Assembly (NCBI GenBank): GCA_023424585.1
Contig: JAFADT010000229.1
Coordinates: 1-5,787 of the forward strand
DNA length: 5,787 nt
Reading direction: 5' to 3'
DNA from: Pseudomonadota bacterium
GTDB taxonomy: Bacteria; Myxococcota; Myxococcia; Myxococcales; Myxococcaceae
The translations under genes were made by a program, and so were the position numbers. Positions 1 to 5,561 of this stretch are shown in pieces; within the stretch, counting starts at the first letter, position 1, and the number at the start of each line of letters is the position of its first letter. Under the pieces are notes generated by a model, which had not been told where the DNA came from, did no database searches, and saw only the letters and a program-made list of their open reading frames with translations.

Positions 1-859
1 GCTCCATGGTCTCCACCTGGCGGTACGCGTGCTCCACCGGCTGCTCGGAGACGATGGCCCAGCCCGCCTCCGGCAGCACCGAGTACGCGGACACCACCGC
101 GTCGCGCCCCTCGCCGAAGTTGCCCACGTGGAAGAGCTCCGTGTCGGGCGTGCCCTGGCGCTGCTTGAGCAGGTGCGCCAGGGGCAGCCGCCTGGACACG
201 TCGTCGCCCACCGCGCCCAGGTCTCCGCCGCCGGCGATCAGCCGGCCGTGCCGGTCCGCCAGGTACGCGAAGCCCGTGCTGCCCACGCGCTCCTGGGCCA
301 CCATCTGCCGCAGGCCCGCGAGCGTGAGGTCCGCGGCCATGTAGCCCTGCACCGGGTCGCCCACCGGGAAGGCCAGCGTCACCACCGGCCCACCGCCTCC
401 GCCGTGGGACGCCACCACGTCCGAGTAGCGCACCCCGGTGAGCCCCTCGTCCAGCAGGGCCCGCGCGCGCTCCTCGTGCTCCGCCACCGCGCTGGGCGTC
501 ATGTCGTGCACCGCGAAGGCCTGGAGCCCCGGAAGCCGCTGCCGGTCCGCGCCGAACACGGTGAGCGCCAGCACCTCCGGGCGCTGGTTGAGCACCGCCG
601 CGATGTGCAGCCGCTGCGTGTCGCGCGGCAGGGTGAAGAAGCCGCCCGGCACGCTGGACAGCCCCACCACCCGCTCGGTGGGGTCCTCCAGGAAGCTCTC
701 CGCCTTGAGGCGCAGCTGCTTCACGCGCTCCTGCGCCAGCTCCTGCGCGTCGCGGATGAGCAGCTCGCGCGTATGGGACACCGACACCCAGCCCACCATC
801 ACCGTGGGGATGATGCTGACCACCAGCATCAGCAGGAGGATGACCTTGAACAGTCGCAC
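1..859 (-). CDS. Membrane-anchored Cache-domain sensor, N-terminal part (runs off the left edge)
   Basis: Seen: an open frame of 286 codons from a GTG at 857-859 with no stop before the edge. GAGGAG lies 8 nt upstream and supports this start. Residues 5-25 (starting VILLLMLVVS) form one hydrophobic segment after a short basic N-terminus, a signal anchor. Residues 30-58 are charged and probably helical, as is usual where a Cache domain leaves the membrane. Residues about 60-275 are extracytoplasmic; GYMAADLTLAGLRQMV (172-187), GSTGFAYLADRHGRLIA (193-209) and AYSVLPEAGWAIVSEQP (258-274) are typical of the membrane-distal and membrane-proximal parts of double Cache (dCache_1) modules. Known: such domains bind small ligands and pass the signal through a second membrane helix, often with HAMP, to a kinase, cyclase, GGDEF, phosphatase or chemotaxis output. 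Not visible: the second helix and the output domain, so the signalling type is unknown. It starts 28 nt after the Fn3-like gene and probably shares its transcript. Confidence 0.86.
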   Translation of the reverse strand, partial: MRLFKVILLLMLVVSIIPTVMVGWVSVSHTRELLIRDAQELAQERVKQLRLKAESFLEDPTERVVGLSSVPGGFFTLPRDTQRLHIAAVLNQRPEVLALTVFGADRQRLPGLQAFAVHDMTPSAVAEHEERARALLDEGLTGVRYSDVVASHGGGGGPVVTLAFPVGDPVQGYMAADLTLAGLRQMVAQERVGSTGFAYLADRHGRLIAGGGDLGAVGDDVSRRLPLAHLLKQRQGTPDTELFHVGNFGEGRDAVVSAYSVLPEAGWAIVSEQPVEHAYRQVETME

Positions 860-867
860 GGTGGTGG

Positions 868-873
868 CTCCTC
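868..873 (-). promoter_or_regulatory. Ribosome binding site of the Cache sensor gene
   Basis: GAGGAG on the - strand, 8 nt before GTG 859. This good match to the anti-Shine-Dalgarno sequence decides the GTG start. The next in-frame ATG, 30 nt into the gene, would cut the membrane anchor in half. Confidence 0.75.
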
Positions 874-887
874 GCGCCGGGAGGCGG

Positions 888-1736
888 CTACTTCTGCCAC
901 CCGTCCTTCACCTTGACGTTGAGTTCGAGTGATTCCGCGGCCAGCTCGAAGCGCCGGGTCTGCGAAGGCAGGGACCGCCCCTGCTCCGGACTCACCGCCG
1001 TCACCGTCCAGCGATAACGGCCCGCGGGCAGCGTCGGCAACGTCCATTGCCGCGCGGCCACCACCGAGCGCACCGGCGCCGGCGCCGCGCCCCCCTCCAC
1101 GCCCTCCGTGACGACCTCCACCTCGTAGCGCGTGGCGCCCGCCACGGAGGACCAGGACAGCGTCACCGGCCCCAACAGCCCGCCGGGCGCGGGCTTCAGC
1201 GTGAGGCGGGCCTTGTCCGCGGGCTGCGCCAGCTGCGGCGCGCCGGGCGGCTCCGGCAGCACGGTGCCCTGCTGCACGCGCACGGACTCGCCCCTGGCCA
1301 GCACGCGGGTGGCGTGCTGCGCCTCCACGGTGACGGGAGGCCCCTGGCGGTGGGTGACGGTGGTGGTGCCGCCGTCGTGGTCCACCTCCACCGTGAAGTT
1401 GGACGGCTGGGGCGGGTTGAGCAGCGCCCACGCCTCGTCCGCCTTGTGCAGCGCCTCCGCGTACCGGGCGGCCTGGAAGTGCGCCTCCGCGTCCTTCAGG
1501 CGGGATTCGGCCTCGCGGCGGCGCGCGTCATCCGGCGCGGCCTTCACCGCCGCGCGCGACATCTCCAGCGCCTTGAGCGCCGTCTGCGACTCCGTGCCGG
1601 GCGCCTTGCGCGGGGCCGCCGGGGCGCCGCCGGGGAGCGCCGCGCTGTCCGGGGCGTCGCGCCCCGCCACGGTCGGGACGGTCGAGGGCACCACGGACAG
1701 CCCCATCCACGCGCTGAGCCAGAGGGCGGCCTTCAT
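888..1736 (-). CDS. Exported protein: helical hairpin, FecR-C-like beta segment and Fn3/Ig-like domain
   Basis: 282 residues. Seen: a likely Sec signal peptide at residues 1-24 (K2, hydrophobic ALWLSAWMGLSVV, possible cleavage after TVA), then a Pro/Ala-rich linker to about 50. Residues 51-107 are Ala/Glu/Arg-rich and helical with TPR-like spacing (EAHFQAARYAEALHKADEAW). Residues 113-157 (FTVEVDHDGGTTTVTHRQG onward) are beta-rich and resemble the strand region usually found just after a FecR domain. Residues about 167-266 look like a fibronectin type III/Ig-like fold: a PQLAQPADKA entry, TLSWSSVAGATRYEVEV, WTLPTLPAGRYRWTVTAV and RRFEL. The ATG overlaps the fecR stop as ATGA, with AGGAAG 11 nt upstream, so translation is probably coupled to fecR. 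Inference: a periplasmic or surface partner of the FecR protein, feeding the Cache sensor encoded next. No catalytic motif is visible, and I do not know a named family for the whole protein. Confidence 0.78.
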   Translation of the reverse strand: MKAALWLSAWMGLSVVPSTVPTVAGRDAPDSAALPGGAPAAPRKAPGTESQTALKALEMSRAAVKAAPDDARRREAESRLKDAEAHFQAARYAEALHKADEAWALLNPPQPSNFTVEVDHDGGTTTVTHRQGPPVTVEAQHATRVLARGESVRVQQGTVLPEPPGAPQLAQPADKARLTLKPAPGGLLGPVTLSWSSVAGATRYEVEVVTEGVEGGAAPAPVRSVVAARQWTLPTLPAGRYRWTVTAVSPEQGRSLPSQTRRFELAAESLELNVKVKDGWQK

Positions 1737-2188
1737 TGGAATTCAATCTTCCTGCCCGCCCGAACCGTGGCGGATGGAGTGGTGACGGACAGCGACTGGG
1801 TGGCCGGTTTCTCCAAGGTGGCGTCCACCCGTCCCCTGAGGACGGTGACGTCCGTTCGAAGCTTGCTTTCCGCGATGCCCACCAGGGAATCGCCCCCCAG
1901 GTGCAGCGTGCTGCCGTTGGCGAACACCACCTGGGCGCTGGCCCCGGCCTCGGTGCGGACCTTGTCGTTCTCGTAGAGGGGCAGCTCGTCGCGCGCGGGG
2001 CTCCACTCGTCCGCCACCGCGCGCTTGATCTGCACGTCCCCCGTCAGCCCCCGCAGGTGCGCGCGCGGGACGGGCGGAGGCAGGGGCGCCTCGGCGGGCC
2101 CACGGGGCTTCTCATCGGCGGTGCAGCCGGGAGGAAGGGCCATGAGTGCGACCGCGAAAAACAGGGGAGGCCAGCGTCGTCCATTCAC
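1733..2188 (-). CDS. FecR-domain exported protein, possible lipoprotein
   Basis: 151 residues from GTG 2188, chosen because AGGAAG lies 9 nt upstream and because it places the hydrophobic segment (PLFFAVALMALPPGC, residues 8-22) at the N-terminus. Starting at the GTG at 2263 would put 25 basic residues before it with no good ribosome binding site. Cys22 could be lipidated, but LPPGC is a poor lipobox (Pro at -3), so ordinary Sec export or an anchor is possible. Residues 30-41 are a Pro-rich linker. Residues about 44-149 match a FecR domain (PF04773): GDVQIKR, DEWSPA, LYENDKVRTEAGASAQVVFANGS, LHLGGDSLVGI, VTVLRGRVDA, LSVTTPSATVRAGRKIEF. Known: FecR of the iron-citrate system is a periplasmic regulator, but stand-alone FecR domains occur widely in envelope proteins without a sigma factor, as here. 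The protein stops right after the domain, without the usual C-terminal extension. The next gene overlaps by 4 nt and carries a similar-looking extension. Confidence 0.86.
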   Translation of the reverse strand: MNGRRWPPLFFAVALMALPPGCTADEKPRGPAEAPLPPPVPRAHLRGLTGDVQIKRAVADEWSPARDELPLYENDKVRTEAGASAQVVFANGSTLHLGGDSLVGIAESKLRTDVTVLRGRVDATLEKPATQSLSVTTPSATVRAGRKIEFQ

Positions 2189-2197
2189 CAGAGGGGT

Positions 2198-2203
2198 CTT
2201 CCT
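2198..2203 (-). promoter_or_regulatory. Ribosome binding site of the fecR-like gene
   Basis: AGGAAG on the - strand, 9 nt before GTG 2188. It selects this start over the longer in-frame GTG at 2263. The same hexamer precedes the next gene (1748-1753). Confidence 0.6.
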
Positions 2204-2210
2204 GCGGACC

Positions 2211-2237
2211 ACTCTAACCGGAAAAGCCGCGAGGGAA
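2211..2237 (-). promoter_or_regulatory. Possible promoter for the fecR-like operon
   Basis: In the 85-nt gap after the nitrilase gene, TAGAGT (2216-2211, - strand) matches TATAAT at four of six positions. TTCCCT (2237-2232) is a poor -35 with a short 15-nt spacer. If used, the transcript would start just before the AGGAAG ribosome binding site. The match is weak, and read-through from the nitrilase gene is an equal possibility. Confidence 0.18.
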
Positions 2238-2273
2238 GGGCCCCCCACCCCGCGCTTCTTCACGCGCGCTCGC

Positions 2274-3077
2274 TCAGTCCAGCCGCCTGTGCGCCAGGCA
2301 CGGCAAATTCCGCCGGATGCGTGCCTGGAGCTCGGGATCCACCGGCGCCACCGCCAGGCCCTCGCCCTCGGAGGCCCGCGCCGTCACCAGCCCCCAGGGG
2401 TCCACCACCATCGCGTGGCCGTAGGTCAGCCGCTCCGCGGAGTGCCGCCCGCCCTGGGCCGGCGCCAGCACGTAGGCCTGGTTCTCGATGGCCCGGGCGC
2501 GCAGGAGCACCTCCCAGTGGTCCTTGCCCGTCATCATCGTGAAGGCCGCCGGGACCGCGAGCAGCGTCGCCCCGTCCCTGGACAGCCGCCGGTATAGCTC
2601 CGGGAAGCGCAGGTCGTAGCAGACGCTCATGCCCAGCCGGCCCACCGCCGTGTCCGCCGCCACCACCTCCGTCCCCGGCGCCACCGCGGCGGACTCCTGG
2701 TAGGTCGCCCCGTCCCCCACGTCCACGTCGAACAGGTGCATCTTCCGGTAGACGGCCAGGCGGGCGCCGTCCGGGCCGAACAGGACGCTGGTGTTGTAGA
2801 GCCGCCCGCCGGGCGCTCCCTCCTCCAGGATGGAGCCGGCCAGCAGCGTCGTCTTCGTCCCCCGGGCCAGCTCCGCCATCCGGCTCAGGGTGGGGCCGTC
2901 CAGGCCCTCCGCGGCGGAGGGGCGCTCGGACTCCGGGCCCATCCAGGAGAAGTTCTCCGGCAGGCCCACCAGGTGGGCGCCCAGGGAGGCGGCCTGGCGC
3001 ACGAGGCGCGTCGCCACGTCCAGGTTGTGGGCCTTGTCCGCGGTGGACACCATCTGAGCGGCGGCGATGAGGTGCAT
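2274..3077 (-). CDS. Carbon-nitrogen hydrolase, Nit1-like (probable deaminated-glutathione amidase)
   Basis: 267 residues, full length for the Nit branch of the nitrilase superfamily. Catalytic residues are all present: Glu41 in LPENF, Lys112 in YRKMHLFDVDV, Glu128, and nucleophile Cys153 in SVCYDLRFPELYR. Further family marks are the substrate-pocket stretch AFTMMTGKDHWEVLLRARAIENQ (178-200), YGHAMVVDPWG (219-229) and the N-terminal strand HLIAAAQM. CYDLRFPELY and AFTxxTGxxHWEVLLRARAIE fit Nit1/YbeM better than Nit2 (omega-amidase). Known: Nit1 hydrolyses deaminated glutathione, a transaminase by-product, giving alpha-ketoglutarate and Cys-Gly (metabolite repair, cytosol). Substrate here is inferred from motifs; another small amide is possible. 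Start: the ATG is needed to keep the first beta strand. No Shine-Dalgarno is visible (only CCCCC precedes it), and a -10-like box sits 6 nt upstream, so the mRNA may be leaderless. The gene is divergent from rimP and 85 nt upstream of the fecR-like gene. Confidence 0.92.
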   Translation of the reverse strand: MHLIAAAQMVSTADKAHNLDVATRLVRQAASLGAHLVGLPENFSWMGPESERPSAAEGLDGPTLSRMAELARGTKTTLLAGSILEEGAPGGRLYNTSVLFGPDGARLAVYRKMHLFDVDVGDGATYQESAAVAPGTEVVAADTAVGRLGMSVCYDLRFPELYRRLSRDGATLLAVPAAFTMMTGKDHWEVLLRARAIENQAYVLAPAQGGRHSAERLTYGHAMVVDPWGLVTARASEGEGLAVAPVDPELQARIRRNLPCLAHRRLD

Positions 3078-3080
3078 GGG

Positions 3081-3094
3081 GGCGTTATAACGCC
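3081..3094. promoter_or_regulatory. Perfect 14-bp palindrome at the nitrilase promoter, candidate operator
   Basis: GGCGTTATAACGCC is its own reverse complement. After one mismatch (3080/3095) two more pairs extend it (3078-3079 with 3096-3097). It begins 4 bp from the nitrilase start codon and its AT centre contains TATAAC on both strands, so a dimeric protein bound here would cover the predicted -10. Inference only; a chance palindrome around a -10 box cannot be excluded. Confidence 0.42.
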
Positions 3095-3111
3095 ACCGGC
3101 GTCACTCGGAA
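3084..3111 (-). promoter_or_regulatory. Predicted promoter of the nitrilase gene, probably leaderless
   Basis: -10-like TATAAC at 3089-3084 (five of six matches to TATAAT) on the - strand. A weak -35 TTCCGA at 3111-3106 gives a 16-nt spacer. Six bases separate the -10 from ATG 3077, so transcription would start at or next to the A of the start codon. This agrees with the absence of a Shine-Dalgarno sequence. Confidence 0.4.
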
Positions 3112-3172
3112 CCCCTGGGAATCCTTCAGTCCCGGGGGGCGTTTGACCCGGCGCTCAGGGGTGTGTCCTTCC

Positions 3173-3201
3173 TTTACACCCCGAGGGGGCGTGTGTTACG
3201 G
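3173..3201 (+). promoter_or_regulatory. Possible promoter of the rimP-nusA operon
   Basis: TTTACA at 3173-3178 matches the -35 consensus at five of six positions. The -10 at about 3194-3201 (TGTTACGG region) is poor. A start near 3208 would place the leader hairpins right at the 5' end of the RNA. TTGACC at 3143-3148 is an alternative -35 but has no -10 at a usual distance. Confidence 0.25.
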
Positions 3202-3208
3202 ACGCCCC
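3186..3208 (+). promoter_or_regulatory. Inverted repeat upstream of the rimP attenuator
   Basis: GGGGCGT (3186-3192) and ACGCCCC (3202-3208) form a perfect 7-bp stem with a 9-nt loop. The left arm can instead pair with CCCC at 3179-3182. It may be an RNA hairpin if transcription starts upstream, or a DNA operator over the possible -10 region. Function unknown. Confidence 0.3.
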
Positions 3209-3210
3209 GA

Positions 3211-3239
3211 CATTTTTCGACGCATCACATCGAAAAGTG
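3211..3239 (+). promoter_or_regulatory. Antiterminator-like hairpin in the rimP leader
   Basis: CATTTTTCGA (3211-3220) pairs with TCGAAAAGTG (3230-3239): 10 pairs, one of them T-G, around a 9-nt loop. Its right arm uses nine bases (3231-3239) that form the left arm of the downstream terminator hairpin, so the two cannot coexist. Forming this one would prevent termination. Confidence 0.42.
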
Positions 3240-3267
3240 GGCCGCCGTGCCCGCTTTTTGTGTTTTT
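3231..3267 (+). terminator. Intrinsic terminator-like attenuator before rimP
   Basis: CGAAAAGTGGGC (3231-3242) pairs with GCCCGCTTTTTG (3249-3260) across the 6-nt loop CGCCGT. The stem has 12 pairs, two of them G-T wobbles, with a six-pair GC-rich core (3237-3242 with 3249-3254). The right arm runs into T5-GTG-T5 (3255-3267). This is the normal form of a Rho-independent terminator. It ends immediately before GGAG (3268-3271), the only visible rimP ribosome binding site, and 20 nt before the rimP ATG. Transcripts stopping here would lack rimP, nusA and all that follows. It lies downstream of any plausible rimP promoter and no gene ends upstream on this strand, so attenuation is the simplest reading. 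Confidence 0.58.
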
Positions 3268-3286
3268 GGAGACCTGCTTCCTGGCC

Positions 3287-3772
3287 ATGGAGTCGAAGAA
3301 CATCAAACAGACGGTGGAGGAGAAGGCGGCCGCGCTGCTGGACCCCATCGTGGCGAACGAAGGCCTGGAGCTCGTGGACCTGGAGTACGTCCGTGAGCGT
3401 GAGGGCTGGGTGTTGCGGCTGTTCATCGACAAGCCCGGTGGCCGGGTGGGTCTGGACGAGTGCTCCCAGGTGTCGCGCGCCGTGGATCCGGTGCTCGACG
3501 TGGAGGACTTCATCCCCCAGGAGTACAACCTGGAGGTGTCCAGCCCCGGGGTGAACCGGCCCTTGAAGAAGCCGGCGCACTTCGAGCGGGTGAAGGGGCA
3601 GAAGGTCAAGGTGAAGACCTTCGGCCCGCTGGGCGACCCTCCGCGGAAGAACTTCAGCGGCACGCTCACCGAAGTGGCGGCCGACGCCATCTCCGTGGAC
3701 GTGGAGGGGGGCGGCCTGTTCGTCATCCCTTTCAAGGACATCGCCAAGGCCCACCTGGAGTTCGAGTTCTAG
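3287..3772 (+). CDS. rimP: Ribosome maturation factor RimP
   Basis: 161 residues, close to the family's usual 150-160. RimP is a cytosolic protein that binds the free 30S subunit and helps late assembly around uS12. Seen: the N-terminal alpha/beta domain, about residues 5-85 (DPIVANEGLELVDLEYVREREGWVLRLFIDKPGG, with the conserved L-R-x-F-I-D strand; LDECSQVSRAVDPVLD), the family signature YNLEVSSPGVNRPLKKPAHFER (80-101), then the C-terminal SH3-like barrel, about 90-161 (VKVKTFGP, FSGTLTEV, FVIPFKDIAKAHLEFEF). Start: ATG 3287 gives the normal N-terminus. GGAG at 3268-3271 is the only ribosome binding site and is rather far (15 nt); a CTG two codons earlier would sit 9 nt from it. The frame stays open upstream to TTG 3143, but that part overlaps the terminator and does not look coding. 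First gene of the rimP-nusA-ylxR operon; nusA follows after 70 nt. Confidence 0.97.
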   Translation: MESKNIKQTVEEKAAALLDPIVANEGLELVDLEYVREREGWVLRLFIDKPGGRVGLDECSQVSRAVDPVLDVEDFIPQEYNLEVSSPGVNRPLKKPAHFERVKGQKVKVKTFGPLGDPPRKNFSGTLTEVAADAISVDVEGGGLFVIPFKDIAKAHLEFEF

Positions 3773-3782
3773 AAGCCGACAT

Positions 3783-3796
3783 ACAGGGGACCCTGT
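3783..3796 (+). promoter_or_regulatory. Small inverted repeat in the rimP-nusA gap
   Basis: ACAGGG and CCCTGT separated by GA (3783-3796). As RNA it would be a 5-bp stem with a GGAC loop. There is no T-run, so it is not a terminator. It could be a processing site or chance. Confidence 0.2.
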
Positions 3797-3842
3797 TCGC
3801 GCCAGGGCCGCCCGTGGACCCATTTCCGGAGAAGACAACGCC

Positions 3843-5543
3843 ATGCCCACGCCCGCCAACCCGGCCGTCAACCTCAACCTCGTCCTGGATCAGGTCGCCA
3901 AGGACAAGGGCATCGAACGGGCCGTGCTCATTGCCACCCTCGAGGACGCGATGAACACCGCGGCCAAGAAGCACTTTGGCCAGGACCGCAACCTGGAGGC
4001 CAAGTACGACCCGGAGAAGGGCGTCGTGGAGCTCTTCCAGGCCATCACCGTGGTCGCGGAGATCACCGACCCCGTCCAGGCCGTGAACCAGATCACCATG
4101 GACGAGGCCCACAAGAAGGGCATGGAGGTGGAGCCCGGCGACGAGCTCGTCTTCCAGATCTTCTACCGGGACGAGGACGCCGCCGAGGCCAAGGCCCAGG
4201 ACGACCAGTACGGGGACATCCTCCGGCTGAAGACCTTCCGCCGCGGCTTCGGCCGCATCGCCGCGCAGACGGCCAAGCAGGTCATCCTGCAGCGCACCCG
4301 CGACGCCGAGCGCGAGAACGTCTTCAACGAGTACAAGGACCGCAAGAACGAGATCGTCACCGGCATCGCCCGCCGGTTCGAGCGCGGCAACATCGTGGTG
4401 GACCTGGGCCGCGCGGAGGCCGTGCTCCCCGTGCGCGAGCAGGTCCCGCGAGAGACCTACCGCCCGGGCGACCGCGTCCAGGCCTACGTGCTGGACGTGC
4501 TGCGCGAGTCCAAGGGCCCGCAGATCGTCCTGTCGCGCGCGTCCGTGAACCTGCTCACCAAGCTCTTCGAGATGGAGGTGCCGGAGATCGCCGAGGGCAT
4601 CGTCGTCATCGAGGCGGCGGCGCGCGAGCCGGGCGGCCGCGCGAAGATCGCCGTGTCCAGCCGCGACTCGGACGTGGATCCGGTGGGCGCGTGCGTGGGC
4701 ATGAAGGGCAGCCGCGTGCAGGCGGTGGTGCAGGAGCTGCGCGGGGAGAAGATCGACATCGTCCCCTACGACGAGGACCCGGCGCGCTTCGTGTGCTCGG
4801 CCCTGGCCCCCGCGGAGGTCAGCCGCGTCATCATCGACGAGGCCAACCACGCCATGGAGCTCATCGTCCCGGACGACCAGCTGTCGCTGGCCATCGGCCG
4901 GCGCGGGCAGAACGTGCGCCTGGCGGCGCAGCTGACCGGCTGGAAGCTGGACATCAACAGCGAGAGCCGCGTGCGGGAGATGCGCGAGTTCGCCAGCCGC
5001 TCGCTGGGCGCCCTGCCGGGCGTCAACGAGATGCTGGTGGAGACGCTCTACGCGCACGGCTTCCGTCAGGCGCGCGACGTGGCGGACGCGAACCCGGAGG
5101 TGCTGGCGCAGATCCCCGGCATCGACCCCACGCGCATCCCCTCCATGCAGGAGGAGGCCCGGAAGCGCATGGTGGAGGACCAGCAGGAGCTGTCGCGCAT
5201 GGACTACGAGCGCGAGCAGGCCCGGCTGGCCGAGGCCCGCCGCCACCCGGACGAGCTGTCCCAGCCGGAGCGCATGGCGCGCGTGCGCGGCGTCGGCGAG
5301 AAGACCATCGAGCAGCTCATCCTCGCCGGCTACCGCACGGTGGAGGACATCGCGAACGAGAAGGACCTCACCCGCCTGGGCGACGTGCCGGGCGTGGGCA
5401 TCAAGAAGGCCCGCCAGCTGAAGAGCGCGGCGGAGAACTACCTGGTGGAGGAGGCCAAGCTGCGCGCGGAGTTGAACGCAGAACGGGGCGCGCTGGCGTC
5501 GGCCGGCGGCTCGGAGGGCGCGGAAGCGGCCAAGGCACCGTAA
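3843..5543 (+). CDS. nusA: Transcription termination/antitermination factor NusA
   Basis: 566 residues, longer than E. coli NusA (495). NusA binds RNA polymerase and nascent RNA and modulates pausing, intrinsic termination and rRNA antitermination. Seen in order: N-terminal RNAP-binding domain about 1-160, ending in [17 protein letters not shown]1 about 165-232 ([19 protein letters not shown]); KH1 about 235-306 with GMKG (286-289) in [22 protein letters not shown]2 about 307-375 with GRRG (352-355) in [19 protein letters not shown]; two C-terminal helix-hairpin-helix repeats like E. coli AR1 and AR2, about 383-445 ([20 protein letters not shown]) and 476-537 ([32 protein letters not shown]), joined by a charged helical linker. 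Odd: about 25 extra residues (about 108-134) before [11 protein letters not shown]. The last 25 residues are Ala/Gly/Glu-rich and probably disordered. Start ATG 3843 has GGAG 11 nt upstream. ylxR follows after 18-54 nt. Probably autoregulated through the rimP leader (inference). Confidence 0.98.
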   Translation: MPTPANPAVNLNLVLDQVAKDKGIERAVLIATLEDAMNTAAKKHFGQDRNLEAKYDPEKGVVELFQAITVVAEITDPVQAVNQITMDEAHKKGMEVEPGDELVFQIFYRDEDAAEAKAQDDQYGDILRLKTFRRGFGRIAAQTAKQVILQRTRDAERENVFNEYKDRKNEIVTGIARRFERGNIVVDLGRAEAVLPVREQVPRETYRPGDRVQAYVLDVLRESKGPQIVLSRASVNLLTKLFEMEVPEIAEGIVVIEAAAREPGGRAKIAVSSRDSDVDPVGACVGMKGSRVQAVVQELRGEKIDIVPYDEDPARFVCSALAPAEVSRVIIDEANHAMELIVPDDQLSLAIGRRGQNVRLAAQLTGWKLDINSESRVREMREFASRSLGALPGVNEMLVETLYAHGFRQARDVADANPEVLAQIPGIDPTRIPSMQEEARKRMVEDQQELSRMDYEREQARLAEARRHPDELSQPERMARVRGVGEKTIEQLILAGYRTVEDIANEKDLTRLGDVPGVGIKKARQLKSAAENYLVEEAKLRAELNAERGALASAGGSEGAEAAKAP

Positions 5544-5547
5544 AGTC

Positions 5548-5558
5548 AGGGGGGAGGG
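5548..5558 (+). promoter_or_regulatory. Purine-rich ribosome binding site before ylxR
   Basis: A G-rich tract containing GGAGG (5553-5557) lies 3-8 nt before ATG 5562, depending on which register pairs. It is the strongest Shine-Dalgarno-like run in the nusA-ylxR gap and favours 5562 over the in-frame ATG at 5598, which has only GGGGA 8 nt upstream. Confidence 0.45.
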
Positions 5559-5561
5559 TGG

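Noticed and set aside
29..916. 295-codon open frame on the + strand opposite the Cache sensor
   Set aside because: The product is His/Arg/Ala-rich with no recognisable motif, while the opposite strand gives a coherent Cache protein with an anchor and a ribosome binding site.
1733..1736. Frameshift joining the two exported-protein genes into one
   Set aside because: The second frame begins with its own signal peptide and linker directly at the ATGA overlap, so coupled separate genes fit better. A sequencing error cannot be fully excluded.
2189..2263. Longer start for the fecR-like gene at GTG 2263
   Set aside because: It has no clear ribosome binding site and would place 25 basic residues before the export signal; GTG 2188 has AGGAAG at 9 nt.
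2189..2273. Intrinsic terminator after the nitrilase gene
   Set aside because: Only a short CGCGC/GCGCG repeat is present with no T-run after it on the - strand.
3143..3286. In-frame 48-codon N-terminal extension of rimP
   Set aside because: It covers the terminator hairpin and T-runs, lacks the local codon bias, and would add residues not found in RimP.
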